Source of the DNA: Oscillospiraceae bacterium
GTDB taxonomy: Bacteria; Bacillota; Clostridia; Oscillospirales; Ruminococcaceae
Length of the DNA stretch: 64,000 nucleotides
Direction of reading: 5' to 3'
NCBI GenBank assembly: GCA_900752435.1
Contig: CAADVD010000040.1
Coordinates: 58,662-122,661 of the forward strand
The position numbers and the translations under genes were made by a program. Of this stretch, positions 26,156 to 35,773 are shown piece after piece (position 1 is the stretch's first letter; every line of letters starts with the position of its first letter). The notes beneath the pieces were generated by a model that was not told the DNA's origin, searched no databases, and was given only the letters and a program-made list of their open reading frames with translations.

Positions 26156-26374
26156 ATGCCGCGAGGAAAACGCAAAACATTGGAAGAACAGCTTGCTTCC
26201 ATCGACCGCGAAATCGAAGCTTGCACCATCAAACTGCAAACGCTGCAGAACGAACGACAAACCATCGTACAAGCAAAACGCGAATCGGAATTGGCCGCTT
26301 TGTACGATTTATTGCAGGAATCCGGACGTTCCGTGGAGGATGTTGCTCGCTTGTTGCAGGATCAGACAGAATAA
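26156..26374 (+). CDS. Small coiled-coil protein, function unknown
   Basis: 72 residues, highly charged, with a helical coiled-coil pattern across LEEQLASIDREIEACTIKL and on. No domain that I recognise. The ATG at 26156 has GGAGG seven bases upstream; an ATG directly before it is also possible. A TATAAT lies at 26120-26125 but its -35 is poor. The gene ends 16 bases before a strong terminator, so it is a single-gene unit divergent from the CBS gene. The gap 25934-26155 otherwise shows nothing supportable. Confidence 0.7.
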   Translation: MPRGKRKTLEEQLASIDREIEACTIKLQTLQNERQTIVQAKRESELAALYDLLQESGRSVEDVARLLQDQTE

Positions 26375-26390
26375 AAGCGTGTCCTGCCAG

Positions 26391-26425
26391 CCGTATTGCC
26401 GCTATTTGCGGCAATACGGTTTTTT
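26391..26425 (+). terminator. Strong intrinsic terminator
   Basis: Perfect 12-bp stem CCGTATTGCCGC/GCGGCAATACGG (26391-26402 with 26408-26419), 5-base loop, six T. Ends the small coiled-coil gene. Confidence 0.92.
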
Positions 26426-26454
26426 CATGCGTCCTGTTCGCGCTCCACACTTTA

Positions 26455-26463
26455 TGCTATAAT
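26455..26463 (+). promoter_or_regulatory. Extended -10 promoter for the Xre-type regulator
   Basis: TGCTATAAT (extended -10, TATAAT at 26458-26463) without a good -35, about 150 bases before the gene. The leader between holds a small hairpin GCAAC/GTTGC (26519-26533) and an interrupted TTCCA/TGGAA repeat near 26539-26556 that could be an operator. Confidence 0.45.
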
Positions 26464-26609
26464 AAATATACTCGCCAAAAGACATCGGAAACTGTTCAAA
26501 ATAAAGTTTTCTCCCCTTGCAACCAATAGTTGCGGAAATTCCATCACGATACGGTGGAACGCAACCGAATAAAATGCTAAACTAGATAGCAGAAAAGGAG
26601 GTCACAGTT

Positions 26610-27242
26610 ATGACTTTTGGAGAAAAATTACAAACACTAAGAAAATCAAAGGGGCTGTCGCAGGAACAGCTTGCCGTACAGCTTTCTGTATCCAGACAAG
26701 CAATTTCAAAATGGGAATTGGGCGAATCAAAACCGGATTTAGACAATATTGTACAAATCAGCAATTTATTCAGCGTCACCACCGATTTCCTCTTAAAAGA
26801 TGCACCTGTTCCGGAAAACCGCCCCACCGCTGAAGAAACACAGGCATCCAACGCTGTTGCCGTGCAAATTCTTTACATCGCTTCGGTGGCTTTGCTGGCC
26901 ATCGGTTTGTTCAGCGCTTTTGGCGGATGGTATGAGGAGCAAACGGAAACGGCCATCTGGGGCGGTATGATCATTCAAATAGTTGGTCTGGTGGGACTCG
27001 GCATCGGCAGAGTACTATCACCGAATCCGGTACCCTTTAGCATTCAATTCGCCAATTATGCCATTGGTGTATGGATGCCAGTCTCTATGCTGACTTCTCT
27101 TTTAAGGCGTGGGATAATAAGTCCTTATCCAACTGATTTTTATGCCATACTTATTTTTCTTCTGTTATACGCCGTGATTCTGGCAGTCGGCTATTGGCTG
27201 ATGAAAAAACATCGCAACAGAATAAACGAAAACCAAACCTAA
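26610..27242 (+). CDS. Membrane-anchored Xre-family regulator
   Basis: 210 residues. Residues 1-63 form a Cro/C1-type helix-turn-helix (LRKSKGLSQEQLAVQLSVS, then RQAISKWELGESKPDLD). After a short linker come four hydrophobic segments (about 85-107, 117-137, 145-168, 178-200), so it is tethered to the membrane with the DNA-binding domain inside. This architecture is common in Clostridia and usually controls a nearby gene or itself; no target is evident. AAAAGGAGG ribosome site. Single-gene unit. Confidence 0.85.
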   Translation: MTFGEKLQTLRKSKGLSQEQLAVQLSVSRQAISKWELGESKPDLDNIVQISNLFSVTTDFLLKDAPVPENRPTAEETQASNAVAVQILYIASVALLAIGLFSAFGGWYEEQTETAIWGGMIIQIVGLVGLGIGRVLSPNPVPFSIQFANYAIGVWMPVSMLTSLLRRGIISPYPTDFYAILIFLLLYAVILAVGYWLMKKHRNRINENQT

Positions 27243-27250
27243 AACAAGAA

Positions 27251-27292
27251 AGAGCTGTCTCAGATGCGCAAAGCAATTTCTGAGACAGCTCT
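27251..27292. terminator. Bidirectional terminator between Xre regulator and pfkA
   Basis: Perfect 14-bp stem AGAGCTGTCTCAGA/TCTGAGACAGCTCT (27251-27264 with 27279-27292) with T-rich flanks on both sides; serves the converging genes. Confidence 0.88.
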
Positions 27293-27312
27293 ATTTTATC
27301 TTTTTCTTTGAT

Positions 27313-28284
27313 TTAGAAAGAAATATCGTTTGCAATGTCATACAGGTGCATCGGGAATTCTTTCTTCATGCTCAATGCTTCCTGAATGTCATAATCGACT
27401 ACTTCATCTTTCTGGAAACCAACAACACGGTTGCCAATGCCTTTTTCCAGCAATTCAACGGCATAATAGCCCAGTTCGCTTGCCGCGACACGGTCACGAA
27501 CGGTCGGATTACCGCCGCGCTGTACATGTCCTAGAATGGTTGCTCTGGATTCAATGCCGGTTGCATCCTCAATGCGTTTTGCAATTTCAGTGGAACCGCC
27601 AATGCCTTCGGCGACCAAAATAATGAAGTTCTGTTTGCCCAATTTACGAGCAACTTTGATTTTTTCAATCAGTTCATCAATGTCATGATCCATTTCCGGT
27701 ACCAAAATATAGGTCGCACCACAGGCAATACCGGTGTTCAGCGCAATGTAACCGGCACGGCGGCCCATTACTTCAACAACGCTGCAACGGTCATGAGATT
27801 GGGCGGTATCACGAATTTTATCCACCATTTCCATTGCGGTGTTCATTGCTGTATCGTAACCGATGGTGTAATCGGTGCAAGCAATATCGTTATCAATGGT
27901 ACCCGGAATCCCTACGCACGGAACACCTGCTTTGGACAAATCCGCCGCACCACGGAACGAACCGTCGCCGCCGATGACAACCAAGCCGTCAATGCCCTCT
28001 TCATCGCAGGTCTTTTTCGCTTTCAAAACGCCTTCCCACTCTTTGAATTCCAAGCACCGCGCCGTATACAGAACAGTACCGCCGCGATGAATGATGTCGG
28101 AAACCGAGCGCATATTCATTTCTACTAAATCACCATTAATTAAGCCGTTGTAACCACGTTTTACGCCAATGACGCGCATTCCCTTTTTGATGGCAGCACG
28201 GACAACCGCACGAACTGCCGCGTTCATACCCGGCGCGTCACCGCCGCTGGTCAAGACAGCAATTGTTTTTTGTTTTTCAGACAT
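27313..28284 (-). CDS. pfkA: 6-phosphofructokinase
   Basis: EC 2.7.1.11, ATP-dependent commitment step of glycolysis. 323 residues. IAVLTSGGDAPGMNAA binds ATP, GGDGSFRGA and GIPGTIDNDI are catalytic, EVMGRRAGYIAL is the signature. I choose ATG 28284 (MSEKQKTIAVL) with GAGGT eight bases upstream, not the ATG five codons earlier. Own promoter at 28331-28358. Confidence 0.96.
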   Translation of the reverse strand: MSEKQKTIAVLTSGGDAPGMNAAVRAVVRAAIKKGMRVIGVKRGYNGLINGDLVEMNMRSVSDIIHRGGTVLYTARCLEFKEWEGVLKAKKTCDEEGIDGLVVIGGDGSFRGAADLSKAGVPCVGIPGTIDNDIACTDYTIGYDTAMNTAMEMVDKIRDTAQSHDRCSVVEVMGRRAGYIALNTGIACGATYILVPEMDHDIDELIEKIKVARKLGKQNFIILVAEGIGGSTEIAKRIEDATGIESRATILGHVQRGGNPTVRDRVAASELGYYAVELLEKGIGNRVVGFQKDEVVDYDIQEALSMKKEFPMHLYDIANDISF

Positions 28285-28330
28285 AATAAGCGACCTCACT
28301 TTATTAGAATTCTATGATTGCTTATCTCAT

Positions 28331-28358
28331 ATTTTATCACATTTTGGAAAACTGTCAA
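28331..28358 (-). promoter_or_regulatory. pfkA promoter
   Basis: Minus-strand TTGACA (28353-28358), 16-base spacer ending TGTGA, TAAAAT (28331-28336). Lies in the gap after dnaE. Confidence 0.75.
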
Positions 28359-28375
28359 CTGGGAAAACAGGAATT

Positions 28376-31300
28376 TTACGTTTTATAAACAACATCTGTC
28401 TCCGAGAGAATTTTTTTCAGTTTTTCCTCCAATTCTGGGCTTTCACTCACCTGAAATTTAGTGAATTTGAGGTATTTCCGAGAATCCAGAAAATAAAACA
28501 CCACGCCGCATTCCCCCGGGTATTGACGCAAAAGCTCGACAACCTGCGGCAGCCGTACATCCTGCGCGGATGAAAGCTTGAGAAACAACCGAACAGAAGA
28601 GTTTTTTTCAGCGGCCATGGAAATCTGATTGACGTCACAAACATTTTCCGCAATGAGCTTTGTCGGCTCTTCCTCCCGCACCGACAGCTTTCCGGCCACC
28701 AACAACACAGCTCCCTCTTTCAAAAGTGCCTGCTGTATTCCATACAGCTTGGAAAACACAATCACTTCTACAGAACCCGTTTTATCCTCCAACTGTAAAA
28801 ACGCCATGGTGGTGTTGTTTTTGGTGGTCATCACCTTTTTGGACTGCACCACACCGAGTACCTTGACTGGTTTTCCATCCATGTGCGCGGCGCTTTCCCC
28901 TTCCAAATGCAGAAAGTCTGCAACATTGGTAAGCTGAATACTTTTGTCCTTCAAGTTCACTTGGTCGAGCGGATGACCGGATAAATACAATCCAACGGTT
29001 TCCTTTTCCATAGCCAGCAGTTCCCGAATGCTGTATTCCTTTCGGGGTGGGATGGTATCGCTTGGCTTCTCCTGCGCTGTCATGGAGAACAAATCAATCT
29101 GCCCTTGAATGTTGCGGCGGTTGGTTTCATCGATGTGCTCCACCAGATGCTCGTAAGCGTTCATCATCTCACAGCGATTGTTGGGAAAGCAGTCAAACGC
29201 GCCGGACTTAATCAGTCCCTCAATGGCACGCTTGTTGACGTCTTTTCCGTGCATCCGCTCACAAAAATCCTGCAGGGAAACAAACGAACCATGCTGTTTG
29301 CGCTCATCCACAATGTTTTGAATGACGCCTTTTCCTAAATTCTTAATGGCAAGCAAGCCAAAATTGATGTCGCGCCCATCCACGGTAAAGCCGGATTCAC
29401 TGACATTGATATTCGGCGGACAAACGCGCACGCCGTTGGCCTTGCAGTAATTGATGTACTCGTTGACCTTGTCCATATTGCCCAGCACGCTGGTCAGCAA
29501 TGCCGCCATGTAGGCGCTTGTATAATGGCGCTTCAAATAAGCGGTCTGATACGCAACCACCGCATAGGCCGCCGCATGGGACTTGTTGAACGCATAGGAA
29601 GCAAAGCTGGACATCTCGTCAAAAATTTCCGTGGCAATTTTCTCGCTGACGCCGTTGGCAATCGCACCGGCGCATTCCACGGAGCCATCATCCCTGCGCT
29701 TGCCATAGATGAAGTTGTGCCGCTCCTCCTCCATGATTTTGGCCTTCTTTTTGGCCATGGCGCGGCGCACCAAATCCGCGCGGCCATATGAGTAACCGGC
29801 CAGCTTCTGACAAATCTGCATGACCTGCTCCTGATACACGATGCACCCATACGTTACCTCAAGAATGGGCTGTAACAGCGGTGTTTTGTAGGTGATGCGG
29901 TCAGGATGGTGCTTGTTTTCGATGTAACGCGGAATGGAGTCCATTGGTCCTGGCCGATAGAGTGAAATCACGGCGATGATGTCCTCGATATTTTGCGGTT
30001 TCAACTGCGCCAGCACTTGCTTGACGCCGGACGACTCCAGCTGAAACACACCCTCGGTATCCCCGTTGGACAGCATGGCATAAACGTCTTTGTCGTTTAA
30101 CGGAATGTTGTTGACGTCAAAATCCGGTTCGGTTTTCCGAATTTGCTCCTCGCAGGCACGAATGACCGTCAAGTTGCGCAGTCCTAAAAAGTCCATCTTG
30201 AGCAGTCCCAGCTCCTCAAGAGTGGTCATGGGGAACTGCGTCACCACGACCTCATCATTCTTTTGAAGCGGTACATAGGTATCCACCGGATCGCGCGTAA
30301 TCACCACGCCAGCCGCATGGGTGGACGCATGGCGCGGCATGCCTTCCAGCTTCATCGCAATGTCAATGAGGTCGTGCGCCGTTTTATCTGTGTCGTAGGC
30401 GGCTTTGAATTCCTTGGACTTTTGGAGTGCCTTTTCCAGCGTGATGTTGAGTTCATTGGGGATCATTTTCACAATGGCATCCACCGTCTGGTAGGGAAGT
30501 CCCGTTGCTCGTCCTACATCGCGCAAAACCGCTTTAGCGGCCAGCGTTCCAAACGTGATGATTTGCGCCACATGGTCGTGTCCGTATTTGCGAATCACAT
30601 AATCAAAAACCTTTTGGCGCTTTTCAATACAGAAATCAATATCAAAATCCGGCATACTGACGCGTTCCGGATTCAAAAAGCGCTCAAACAGCAAATGGTA
30701 GGCAATCGGGTCAATGTTGGTGATGCCAATGCAGTAGGCCGCCAGACTGCCCGCACCGGAACCGCGCCCCGGTCCAACGGGAATGTCGTGCTCACGGGCA
30801 TAATTGATGAAATCGTACACAATCAAAAAGTAATCGATGTAGCCCATCTGCGTGATGACGTCCAGCTCGTACTGCAGGCGTTTGCGCAGGCTGTCATCAA
30901 CGCGTTCCCCGTATCGGCGTGTCAGCCCTTTCCAGCACAAATCATAAAAAAACGTCTGATTGTCCGCGCCGTTCGGTGCGACAAACAGCGGAAGCTTGGT
31001 CACGCCGAATTCAAAATCAAAATTGCACTTGTCGGCAATTTCCACAGTGTTGGCCAATGCGCGCTCATAGCCGCCAAACAGCGCCTCCATCTCCGCATAG
31101 GATTTCAGATAGAATTCATCCGTTTCAAATTCCATTGCCTGCGTTTGTCCATAAACGGTGTTGGTCTGGATGCACATCAGCACCGCCTGCGTTTTCGCAT
31201 CTTCCTTGTTGATGTAATGCGCGTCGTTGGTGGCGGCCATCGGGATGTGCAGTTGTGTGCTCAGCTTCTGCAAAAGGGGCAAAATGCGCTTTTGGTCACG

Positions 31301-31837
31301 GATGCCGTGATCCTGCAATTCGATATAATAGTCTTCGCCAAACAACGACTGGTAGAATCGCGCCGTTTCCACCGCCTGCTCGTAATTGTTTTCCCGCAAG
31401 GCGCGCGGAATTTCTCCAGCCAAGCAGGCGGACAGGCAAATCAATCCCTCATGGTATTGGCTTAGCAGTTCATGGTCAATGCGCGGCTTGTTATAAAAGC
31501 CCTCGATGTAACCAGCGGAGACCATCTTAATCAAATTCTGATATCCTGTCCGGTTCTTGCAAAGCAAAATCAAATGATAAGGACTGCTGTCGATTTTATG
31601 AACCTTATCAAACCGTGTGCGCGGCGCTACATAGACCTCACACCCAATGATGGGTTTGATGCCGTTTGCTTTGCACTCCTTATAAAAATCGACCACGCCG
31701 TACATGTTGCCGTGGTCGGTGATGGCAACAGCAGGCTGTCCAAGCGCTTTGACCTTCTGCACCAATTGTTTGATGCGGCATGCGCCGTCCAGCAAGCTGT
31801 ATTCGCTATGTACATGCAGATGAACAAACGATTCCAT
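28376..31837 (-). CDS. dnaE: DNA polymerase III DnaE-type alpha subunit
   Basis: Second replicative polymerase, used in Firmicutes mainly to extend primers on the lagging strand. 1153 residues. N-terminal PHP domain (FVHLHVHSEYSLLDGAC), polymerase core with PGRGSGAGSL and the catalytic PDFDIDF, helix-hairpin-helix, and a C-terminal OB fold. The frame continues upstream through the end of whiA, but the ATG at 31837 with GGGAAG six bases before it is the proper start. Together with PolC this is the usual low-GC Gram-positive pair. Confidence 0.96.
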   Translation of the reverse strand: MESFVHLHVHSEYSLLDGACRIKQLVQKVKALGQPAVAITDHGNMYGVVDFYKECKANGIKPIIGCEVYVAPRTRFDKVHKIDSSPYHLILLCKNRTGYQNLIKMVSAGYIEGFYNKPRIDHELLSQYHEGLICLSACLAGEIPRALRENNYEQAVETARFYQSLFGEDYYIELQDHGIRDQKRILPLLQKLSTQLHIPMAATNDAHYINKEDAKTQAVLMCIQTNTVYGQTQAMEFETDEFYLKSYAEMEALFGGYERALANTVEIADKCNFDFEFGVTKLPLFVAPNGADNQTFFYDLCWKGLTRRYGERVDDSLRKRLQYELDVITQMGYIDYFLIVYDFINYAREHDIPVGPGRGSGAGSLAAYCIGITNIDPIAYHLLFERFLNPERVSMPDFDIDFCIEKRQKVFDYVIRKYGHDHVAQIITFGTLAAKAVLRDVGRATGLPYQTVDAIVKMIPNELNITLEKALQKSKEFKAAYDTDKTAHDLIDIAMKLEGMPRHASTHAAGVVITRDPVDTYVPLQKNDEVVVTQFPMTTLEELGLLKMDFLGLRNLTVIRACEEQIRKTEPDFDVNNIPLNDKDVYAMLSNGDTEGVFQLESSGVKQVLAQLKPQNIEDIIAVISLYRPGPMDSIPRYIENKHHPDRITYKTPLLQPILEVTYGCIVYQEQVMQICQKLAGYSYGRADLVRRAMAKKKAKIMEEERHNFIYGKRRDDGSVECAGAIANGVSEKIATEIFDEMSSFASYAFNKSHAAAYAVVAYQTAYLKRHYTSAYMAALLTSVLGNMDKVNEYINYCKANGVRVCPPNINVSESGFTVDGRDINFGLLAIKNLGKGVIQNIVDERKQHGSFVSLQDFCERMHGKDVNKRAIEGLIKSGAFDCFPNNRCEMMNAYEHLVEHIDETNRRNIQGQIDLFSMTAQEKPSDTIPPRKEYSIRELLAMEKETVGLYLSGHPLDQVNLKDKSIQLTNVADFLHLEGESAAHMDGKPVKVLGVVQSKKVMTTKNNTTMAFLQLEDKTGSVEVIVFSKLYGIQQALLKEGAVLLVAGKLSVREEEPTKLIAENVCDVNQISMAAEKNSSVRLFLKLSSAQDVRLPQVVELLRQYPGECGVVFYFLDSRKYLKFTKFQVSESPELEEKLKKILSETDVVYKT

Positions 31838-31884
31838 CGGCAGCTTCCCTTCTCCCGTCTTTTTCTGATTGTAAGCGGCATCCC

Positions 31885-32811
31885 TCATCCGCTCTCCGTA
31901 TTTGCTTCCTCCCTGCGCAGTTCTTCCGCAATCTTGGAAAGCTTGTTCAAACGATGATTCAATCCAGAGCGCGAAATGCCGGATGGAACCTCCCTGCACA
32001 ACTCGCTGAGCGACATCTCCGGATAAGCAAGCCGGATTTGCGCAGCCTCCTGCAAATCATCCGACAAATAGGCTTCTCCCTTATGCTGAAGGATATACCG
32101 AATGTCCTCCACCTGTTTCATGGAAGCTTTGACCGTCTTGCCGATGTTGGCCGTCTCGCAATTGGTCACACGGTTTACCTTGTTGCGCACTTCTTTCATG
32201 ATTTTAATGTTCATCAGTTCCAGTGCGTTTTTGCTTGCTCCCATAAAGGTCAGCACCTCTTCAATCGGCTCGCTTCCCTTGAGGTAAATCACAGCATTTC
32301 CCTTGCGTGTTGTGCGCTTAAAGGGCAGTCCGGTTGCCAGCAGTTCTTCATAAAGCGCGTCGGCCAGAACTGGATTGTGCAGTTTAAACTCAAAATGATA
32401 TTCCTTTTCCGGATTCACCAGTACGCCGCACGCCAAAAACACGCCGCGCAAAAATGCGGATTTACAGCAGTTTTTCCGAAACGCGCTCACATCAAATCGA
32501 AAGCGCAGGGCTTTTTCAAACATCCGGTAAAATTCCGCCACATCGTCGGTCGCTTCCACCGACAGACGATACACGCGGTGTTTTTTTCGCTCCTGCCGTC
32601 CGCCGTCATCCGTAGCGGCAATCACACCTGTAATTTCGACAATTTTCTGCGCCAACAAGTCGATGATTTCCTTGTTATCCGTCTGAAACAGCGCGCCCGG
32701 CTCGTCCGTATGACGAAACAACAGCATCGCATAAACAAACGCAACGTTGCACATTTCGCAGGAAAATTTCGCCTCGCACAATTCTGCTTTCACCCGTTGT
32801 GAATAGGTCAT
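31885..32811 (-). CDS. whiA: WhiA-family regulator
   Basis: DNA-binding protein with a LAGLIDADG-like N-terminal domain and C-terminal helix-turn-helix, linked to sporulation in actinomycetes and to cell division and chromosome segregation in Bacillus. 308 residues. Start MTYSQRVKAELCEAKF; cysteines in AKFSCEMCNVAF; C-terminal LAYPEMSLSELCRE with RSGLNHRLNKL is the HTH. It lies 12 bases after rapZ; yvcK, often between them, is absent. Confidence 0.94.
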   Translation of the reverse strand: MTYSQRVKAELCEAKFSCEMCNVAFVYAMLLFRHTDEPGALFQTDNKEIIDLLAQKIVEITGVIAATDDGGRQERKKHRVYRLSVEATDDVAEFYRMFEKALRFRFDVSAFRKNCCKSAFLRGVFLACGVLVNPEKEYHFEFKLHNPVLADALYEELLATGLPFKRTTRKGNAVIYLKGSEPIEEVLTFMGASKNALELMNIKIMKEVRNKVNRVTNCETANIGKTVKASMKQVEDIRYILQHKGEAYLSDDLQEAAQIRLAYPEMSLSELCREVPSGISRSGLNHRLNKLSKIAEELRREEANTESG

Positions 32812-32823
32812 GTGATTGTTCCC

Positions 32824-33681
32824 TTACTTTGTAATGTCCCGGTGGTTGACCGTTACCCGTTTGCCGCTTTCCAGCAAATGATGATAAATGTTTTCCGCAA
32901 AGGTGACCGAGCGGTGCTTGCCGCCGGTGCATCCCATGGCAATCACGAGCTGGGTTTTTCCTTCTTTGATGTACAGCGGAATCAAAAAATCAATCAACTC
33001 CGTCAGCTTTTTGAGCAGTTCCTTGGATTCGTCAAACTGCATCACATAGTCCCGCACTTCCTGGTTCAAACCGGTTTTCTGCTTCAAATCCGGAATGTAG
33101 AAAGGATTGGGCAGACAGCGCACATCAAACACCAAATCCGCTTCGCTTGGATAACCGTATTTGAACCCAAACGACATGCTGTTGATGAGCATTCCCGTGT
33201 CCATATTCCCTAGGAAAATACTCCGAATGCGTTCCTTGAGCTGAATCGGTGCTAAATGGGTCGTATCGATGATGTAGTCCGCGCGGTTGCGGGCATCGGC
33301 CAGCAGCAATCTCTCCTGCTGAATGGCCGATTCCAGCGAAGGCGTGTTGGCGTTGAACAGCGGATGCTTGCGGCGTGTTTCCTTATAACGGCGCAGAAGC
33401 ACATTGTTGTCGCAGTCCAAAAACAACAGCCGGTAATCCTGATTGCTTTTTTCCAACGCATCCAGCTCATCACAGAGGTCACGGAACATCGTACCGCCGC
33501 GGGCATCCACGACCACAGCCATCTTGGAGATGCTCCCGTCGGATTGTTTGGCAAGCTCGGTAAATTTGCTGATGAGTTTCGCCGGCATGTTGTCCACACA
33601 GTAAAAGCCAATGTCCTCCATAGTGTCAATGACGCGCGATTTTCCAGCGCCGGACATACCGGTAATGATGATTAATTCCAT
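32824..33681 (-). CDS. rapZ: RNase adapter/nucleotide-binding protein RapZ (YvcJ)
   Basis: P-loop NTPase family whose enteric member guides RNase E to GlmZ; the Firmicute YvcJ hydrolyses GTP and affects competence. 285 residues. Walker A ITGMSGAGKS, C-terminal domain with AMGCTGGKHRSVTFAENI. Between murB and whiA in a conserved cell-envelope cluster. Confidence 0.94.
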   Translation of the reverse strand: MELIIITGMSGAGKSRVIDTMEDIGFYCVDNMPAKLISKFTELAKQSDGSISKMAVVVDARGGTMFRDLCDELDALEKSNQDYRLLFLDCDNNVLLRRYKETRRKHPLFNANTPSLESAIQQERLLLADARNRADYIIDTTHLAPIQLKERIRSIFLGNMDTGMLINSMSFGFKYGYPSEADLVFDVRCLPNPFYIPDLKQKTGLNQEVRDYVMQFDESKELLKKLTELIDFLIPLYIKEGKTQLVIAMGCTGGKHRSVTFAENIYHHLLESGKRVTVNHRDITK

Positions 33682-33722
33682 TGTTGATGCCCCCCTGTCT
33701 TACAATTTGAATTTCCTATAAT

Positions 33723-34634
33723 CTAGGAACCGATGAATTTAACTTCACATTCCAATGCGATTTTCCGCTGACGGTATACTTCCTCCTGCACCTTGGCAAT
33801 CAGCGCCTTTACATCCGCACAGGTTGCATGGTTGACGTTGATGAGAAATCCGCTGTGCTTTTGGCTGACCTGCGCTCCGCCGACGGTCAAGCCCTTTAAA
33901 CCGCACTCCTCAATCAATTGCGCGGCATAGGCGCCCAGCGGACGTTTGAACGTACTGCCGGCACTGGGGTATTCCAGCGGCTGTTTGCTTTTGCGTCTGC
34001 CCATGATATCGTCCATTTTGGCGCGAATCTCCTTCGGGTCGCCCTTTTGCAGACGAAAGGTACCGGACAAAATGCAGTACGGCGAGTCGGTGTATGCGCT
34101 GTGCCGGTAAGAAAGCGCCAAATCGTCACCGGCAAATGAGCCGAGGACGCCCTTCTCATCCACATGCTCCGCGCATTGAAGCACATCTTTCATCTCGCCG
34201 CCGTAAGCACCGGCATTCATGTAAATCGCGCCGCCCACCGTAGCCGGAATTCCATAGGCAAATTCCAATCCGGTCAGCCCTTGCTCACACGCATACTGAC
34301 ACAGCCGCATCAGGCTTACGCCAGCCGTCGCTTTCACTGTAGTTTCATCCACCATGGAAATCGCGGCGAACCGATTGTTCAGCAGAATCACCACGCCGTC
34401 AAACCCATCGTCCGACACCAGCACATTGGAACCGTTTCCTAAAATGAGAAAAGAAACTCCATTTTCACGACACAGCCGCAAAGCCAGCACAACCTCTTCT
34501 TTCGACTTCGGCTGTACCAGCAAACGGCAGTTTCCGCCGATTTTAAACGATGTGTGCTTGGCAAGCGGTTCGTCCGCCTGACAGGCGATGGATGCGTCCG
34601 CAAATGCCATCGCCAGCTCCTTGAAATTATCCAT
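33723..34634 (-). CDS. murB: UDP-N-acetylenolpyruvoylglucosamine reductase
   Basis: EC 1.3.1.98, FAD enzyme that makes UDP-MurNAc for peptidoglycan. 303 residues, type II-like. LGNGSNVLVSDDGFDGVV binds FAD; GIPATVGGAIYMNAGAYGGE is the signature; the Ser proton donor lies in YPSAGSTFKRP. GGAGG six bases before the ATG. First gene of murB-rapZ-whiA-dnaE. Confidence 0.96.
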   Translation of the reverse strand: MDNFKELAMAFADASIACQADEPLAKHTSFKIGGNCRLLVQPKSKEEVVLALRLCRENGVSFLILGNGSNVLVSDDGFDGVVILLNNRFAAISMVDETTVKATAGVSLMRLCQYACEQGLTGLEFAYGIPATVGGAIYMNAGAYGGEMKDVLQCAEHVDEKGVLGSFAGDDLALSYRHSAYTDSPYCILSGTFRLQKGDPKEIRAKMDDIMGRRKSKQPLEYPSAGSTFKRPLGAYAAQLIEECGLKGLTVGGAQVSQKHSGFLINVNHATCADVKALIAKVQEEVYRQRKIALECEVKFIGS

Positions 34635-34669
34635 GAAAATCCTCCGGTATTATTGTCTGTTCTGTTTTC

Positions 34670-34698
34670 ATTATACTGGATAATAGAAAAATAATCAA
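34670..34698 (-). promoter_or_regulatory. murB promoter
   Basis: Minus-strand TTGATT (34693-34698), 17-base spacer, TATAAT (34670-34675), about 36 bases before the murB start. Confidence 0.65.
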
Positions 34699-34749
34699 AT
34701 AAAATCCTTTGAATTTTTAGGAAAACCGTCCCCCTTTTTTCGGCAAATT

Positions 34750-34778
34750 TTGAAAACTTCTTTTGTTTATGCTATACT
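34750..34778 (+). promoter_or_regulatory. Promoter of the TIGR01212/YtqB pair
   Basis: TTGAAA (34750-34755), 17-base spacer, TATACT (34773-34778), divergent from the murB promoter. Confidence 0.7.
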
Positions 34779-34821
34779 GTCAGCAAAAGAGATTCTGCCG
34801 GATAAACCCGAAGGAGGCACT

Positions 34822-35769
34822 ATGCAAAACCCGTTTCCCTATTCCGATGACAACAAACGCTACCACACTTGGAACTACCACCTGCGCCATCGCTTTGGCG
34901 GCAAGGTGTTCAAAGTCTCGCTCAACGCAGGCTTTACCTGTCCAAATCTCGATGGCAGCAAGGGCTTTGGCGGCTGTACCTATTGTTCCAGCGACGGGAG
35001 CGGTGATTTTGCCGGAAATCCCCAAGAGCCGCTTGCCGTTCAGTTTGAAACCATCAAGCAAAGCCTGCACCACAAATGGCCGGACGCCCGTTACATCGCT
35101 TACTTTCAGGCGCATACCAATACCTACGCACCGCTAACCACCCTGCGCCGCTGTTATGAGGAAGTGCTCACCTTCCCTAATGTGGTGGGACTGAGCATTG
35201 CCACGCGCGCGGACTGCATCACGGAAGAAATCGCCGATTATCTAGCGGACTTAAACCGCCGTACCTATCTCATCGTGGAATTGGGACTGCAAAGCGTCTT
35301 TGACGCCACCGGCGAGCGCATCAACCGCTGTCACACTTACGCCGATTTTTTGCAGGGATACCGCCTGCTCCGTGAGCGAAACATTCCGGTCTGTGTGCAC
35401 ATCATCAACGGCCTGCCCGGCGAAACCCGGGAAATGATGCTGGAAACCGTGCGCACACTGGCACAGCTTGACCTGCACTGCATCAAAATTCACCTGCTCC
35501 ATGTGCTCCAGAATACCGCCATTGCCAAACAACTGGAACGCGGTGAATTTTCCCTGCTCTCGCTGGAAGACTATGTGCAAATCGTCTGCGACCAGCTTGA
35601 ACTGCTGCCGCCAGAGGTCATCATTCAGCGCATTACCGGTGACGGCGATAAAGAAAAGCTCATCGGCCCGCTGTGGAGTCTCAAAAAATTCGTGGTGATG
35701 AACGAAATTGACAAAGAACTGGCACGCCGCAACAGTTTTCAAGGCCGCCTGTTTCGCAAGGAGGAATAA
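34822..35769 (+). CDS. Radical SAM protein, TIGR01212 (YtqA/YhcC family)
   Basis: 315 residues. The [4Fe-4S] binding pattern is the C-x10-C-x2-C in CPNLDGSKGFGGCTYC, near residue 40. The Bacillus homologue YtqA, paired with YtqB as here, has been linked to the late steps of tRNA wobble-uridine modification (mnm5s2U); I transfer this by family and neighbourhood only. ATG 34822 has AAGGAGG eight bases upstream; the frame is open earlier, but that overlaps the promoter. Followed four bases later by the methyltransferase gene. Confidence 0.85.
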   Translation: MQNPFPYSDDNKRYHTWNYHLRHRFGGKVFKVSLNAGFTCPNLDGSKGFGGCTYCSSDGSGDFAGNPQEPLAVQFETIKQSLHHKWPDARYIAYFQAHTNTYAPLTTLRRCYEEVLTFPNVVGLSIATRADCITEEIADYLADLNRRTYLIVELGLQSVFDATGERINRCHTYADFLQGYRLLRERNIPVCVHIINGLPGETREMMLETVRTLAQLDLHCIKIHLLHVLQNTAIAKQLERGEFSLLSLEDYVQIVCDQLELLPPEVIIQRITGDGDKEKLIGPLWSLKKFVVMNEIDKELARRNSFQGRLFRKEE

Positions 35770-35773
35770 TGGG

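Noticed and set aside
30263..31465. 400-residue open frame on the plus strand
   Set aside because: Antisense to dnaE, which is certain.
31838..31999. Longer start for dnaE
   Set aside because: It would overlap whiA; the PHP domain begins at the ATG at 31837, which has a ribosome site.
34750..34821. Longer start for the TIGR01212 protein
   Set aside because: The region holds the promoter; the first ATG with AAGGAGG is at 34822.
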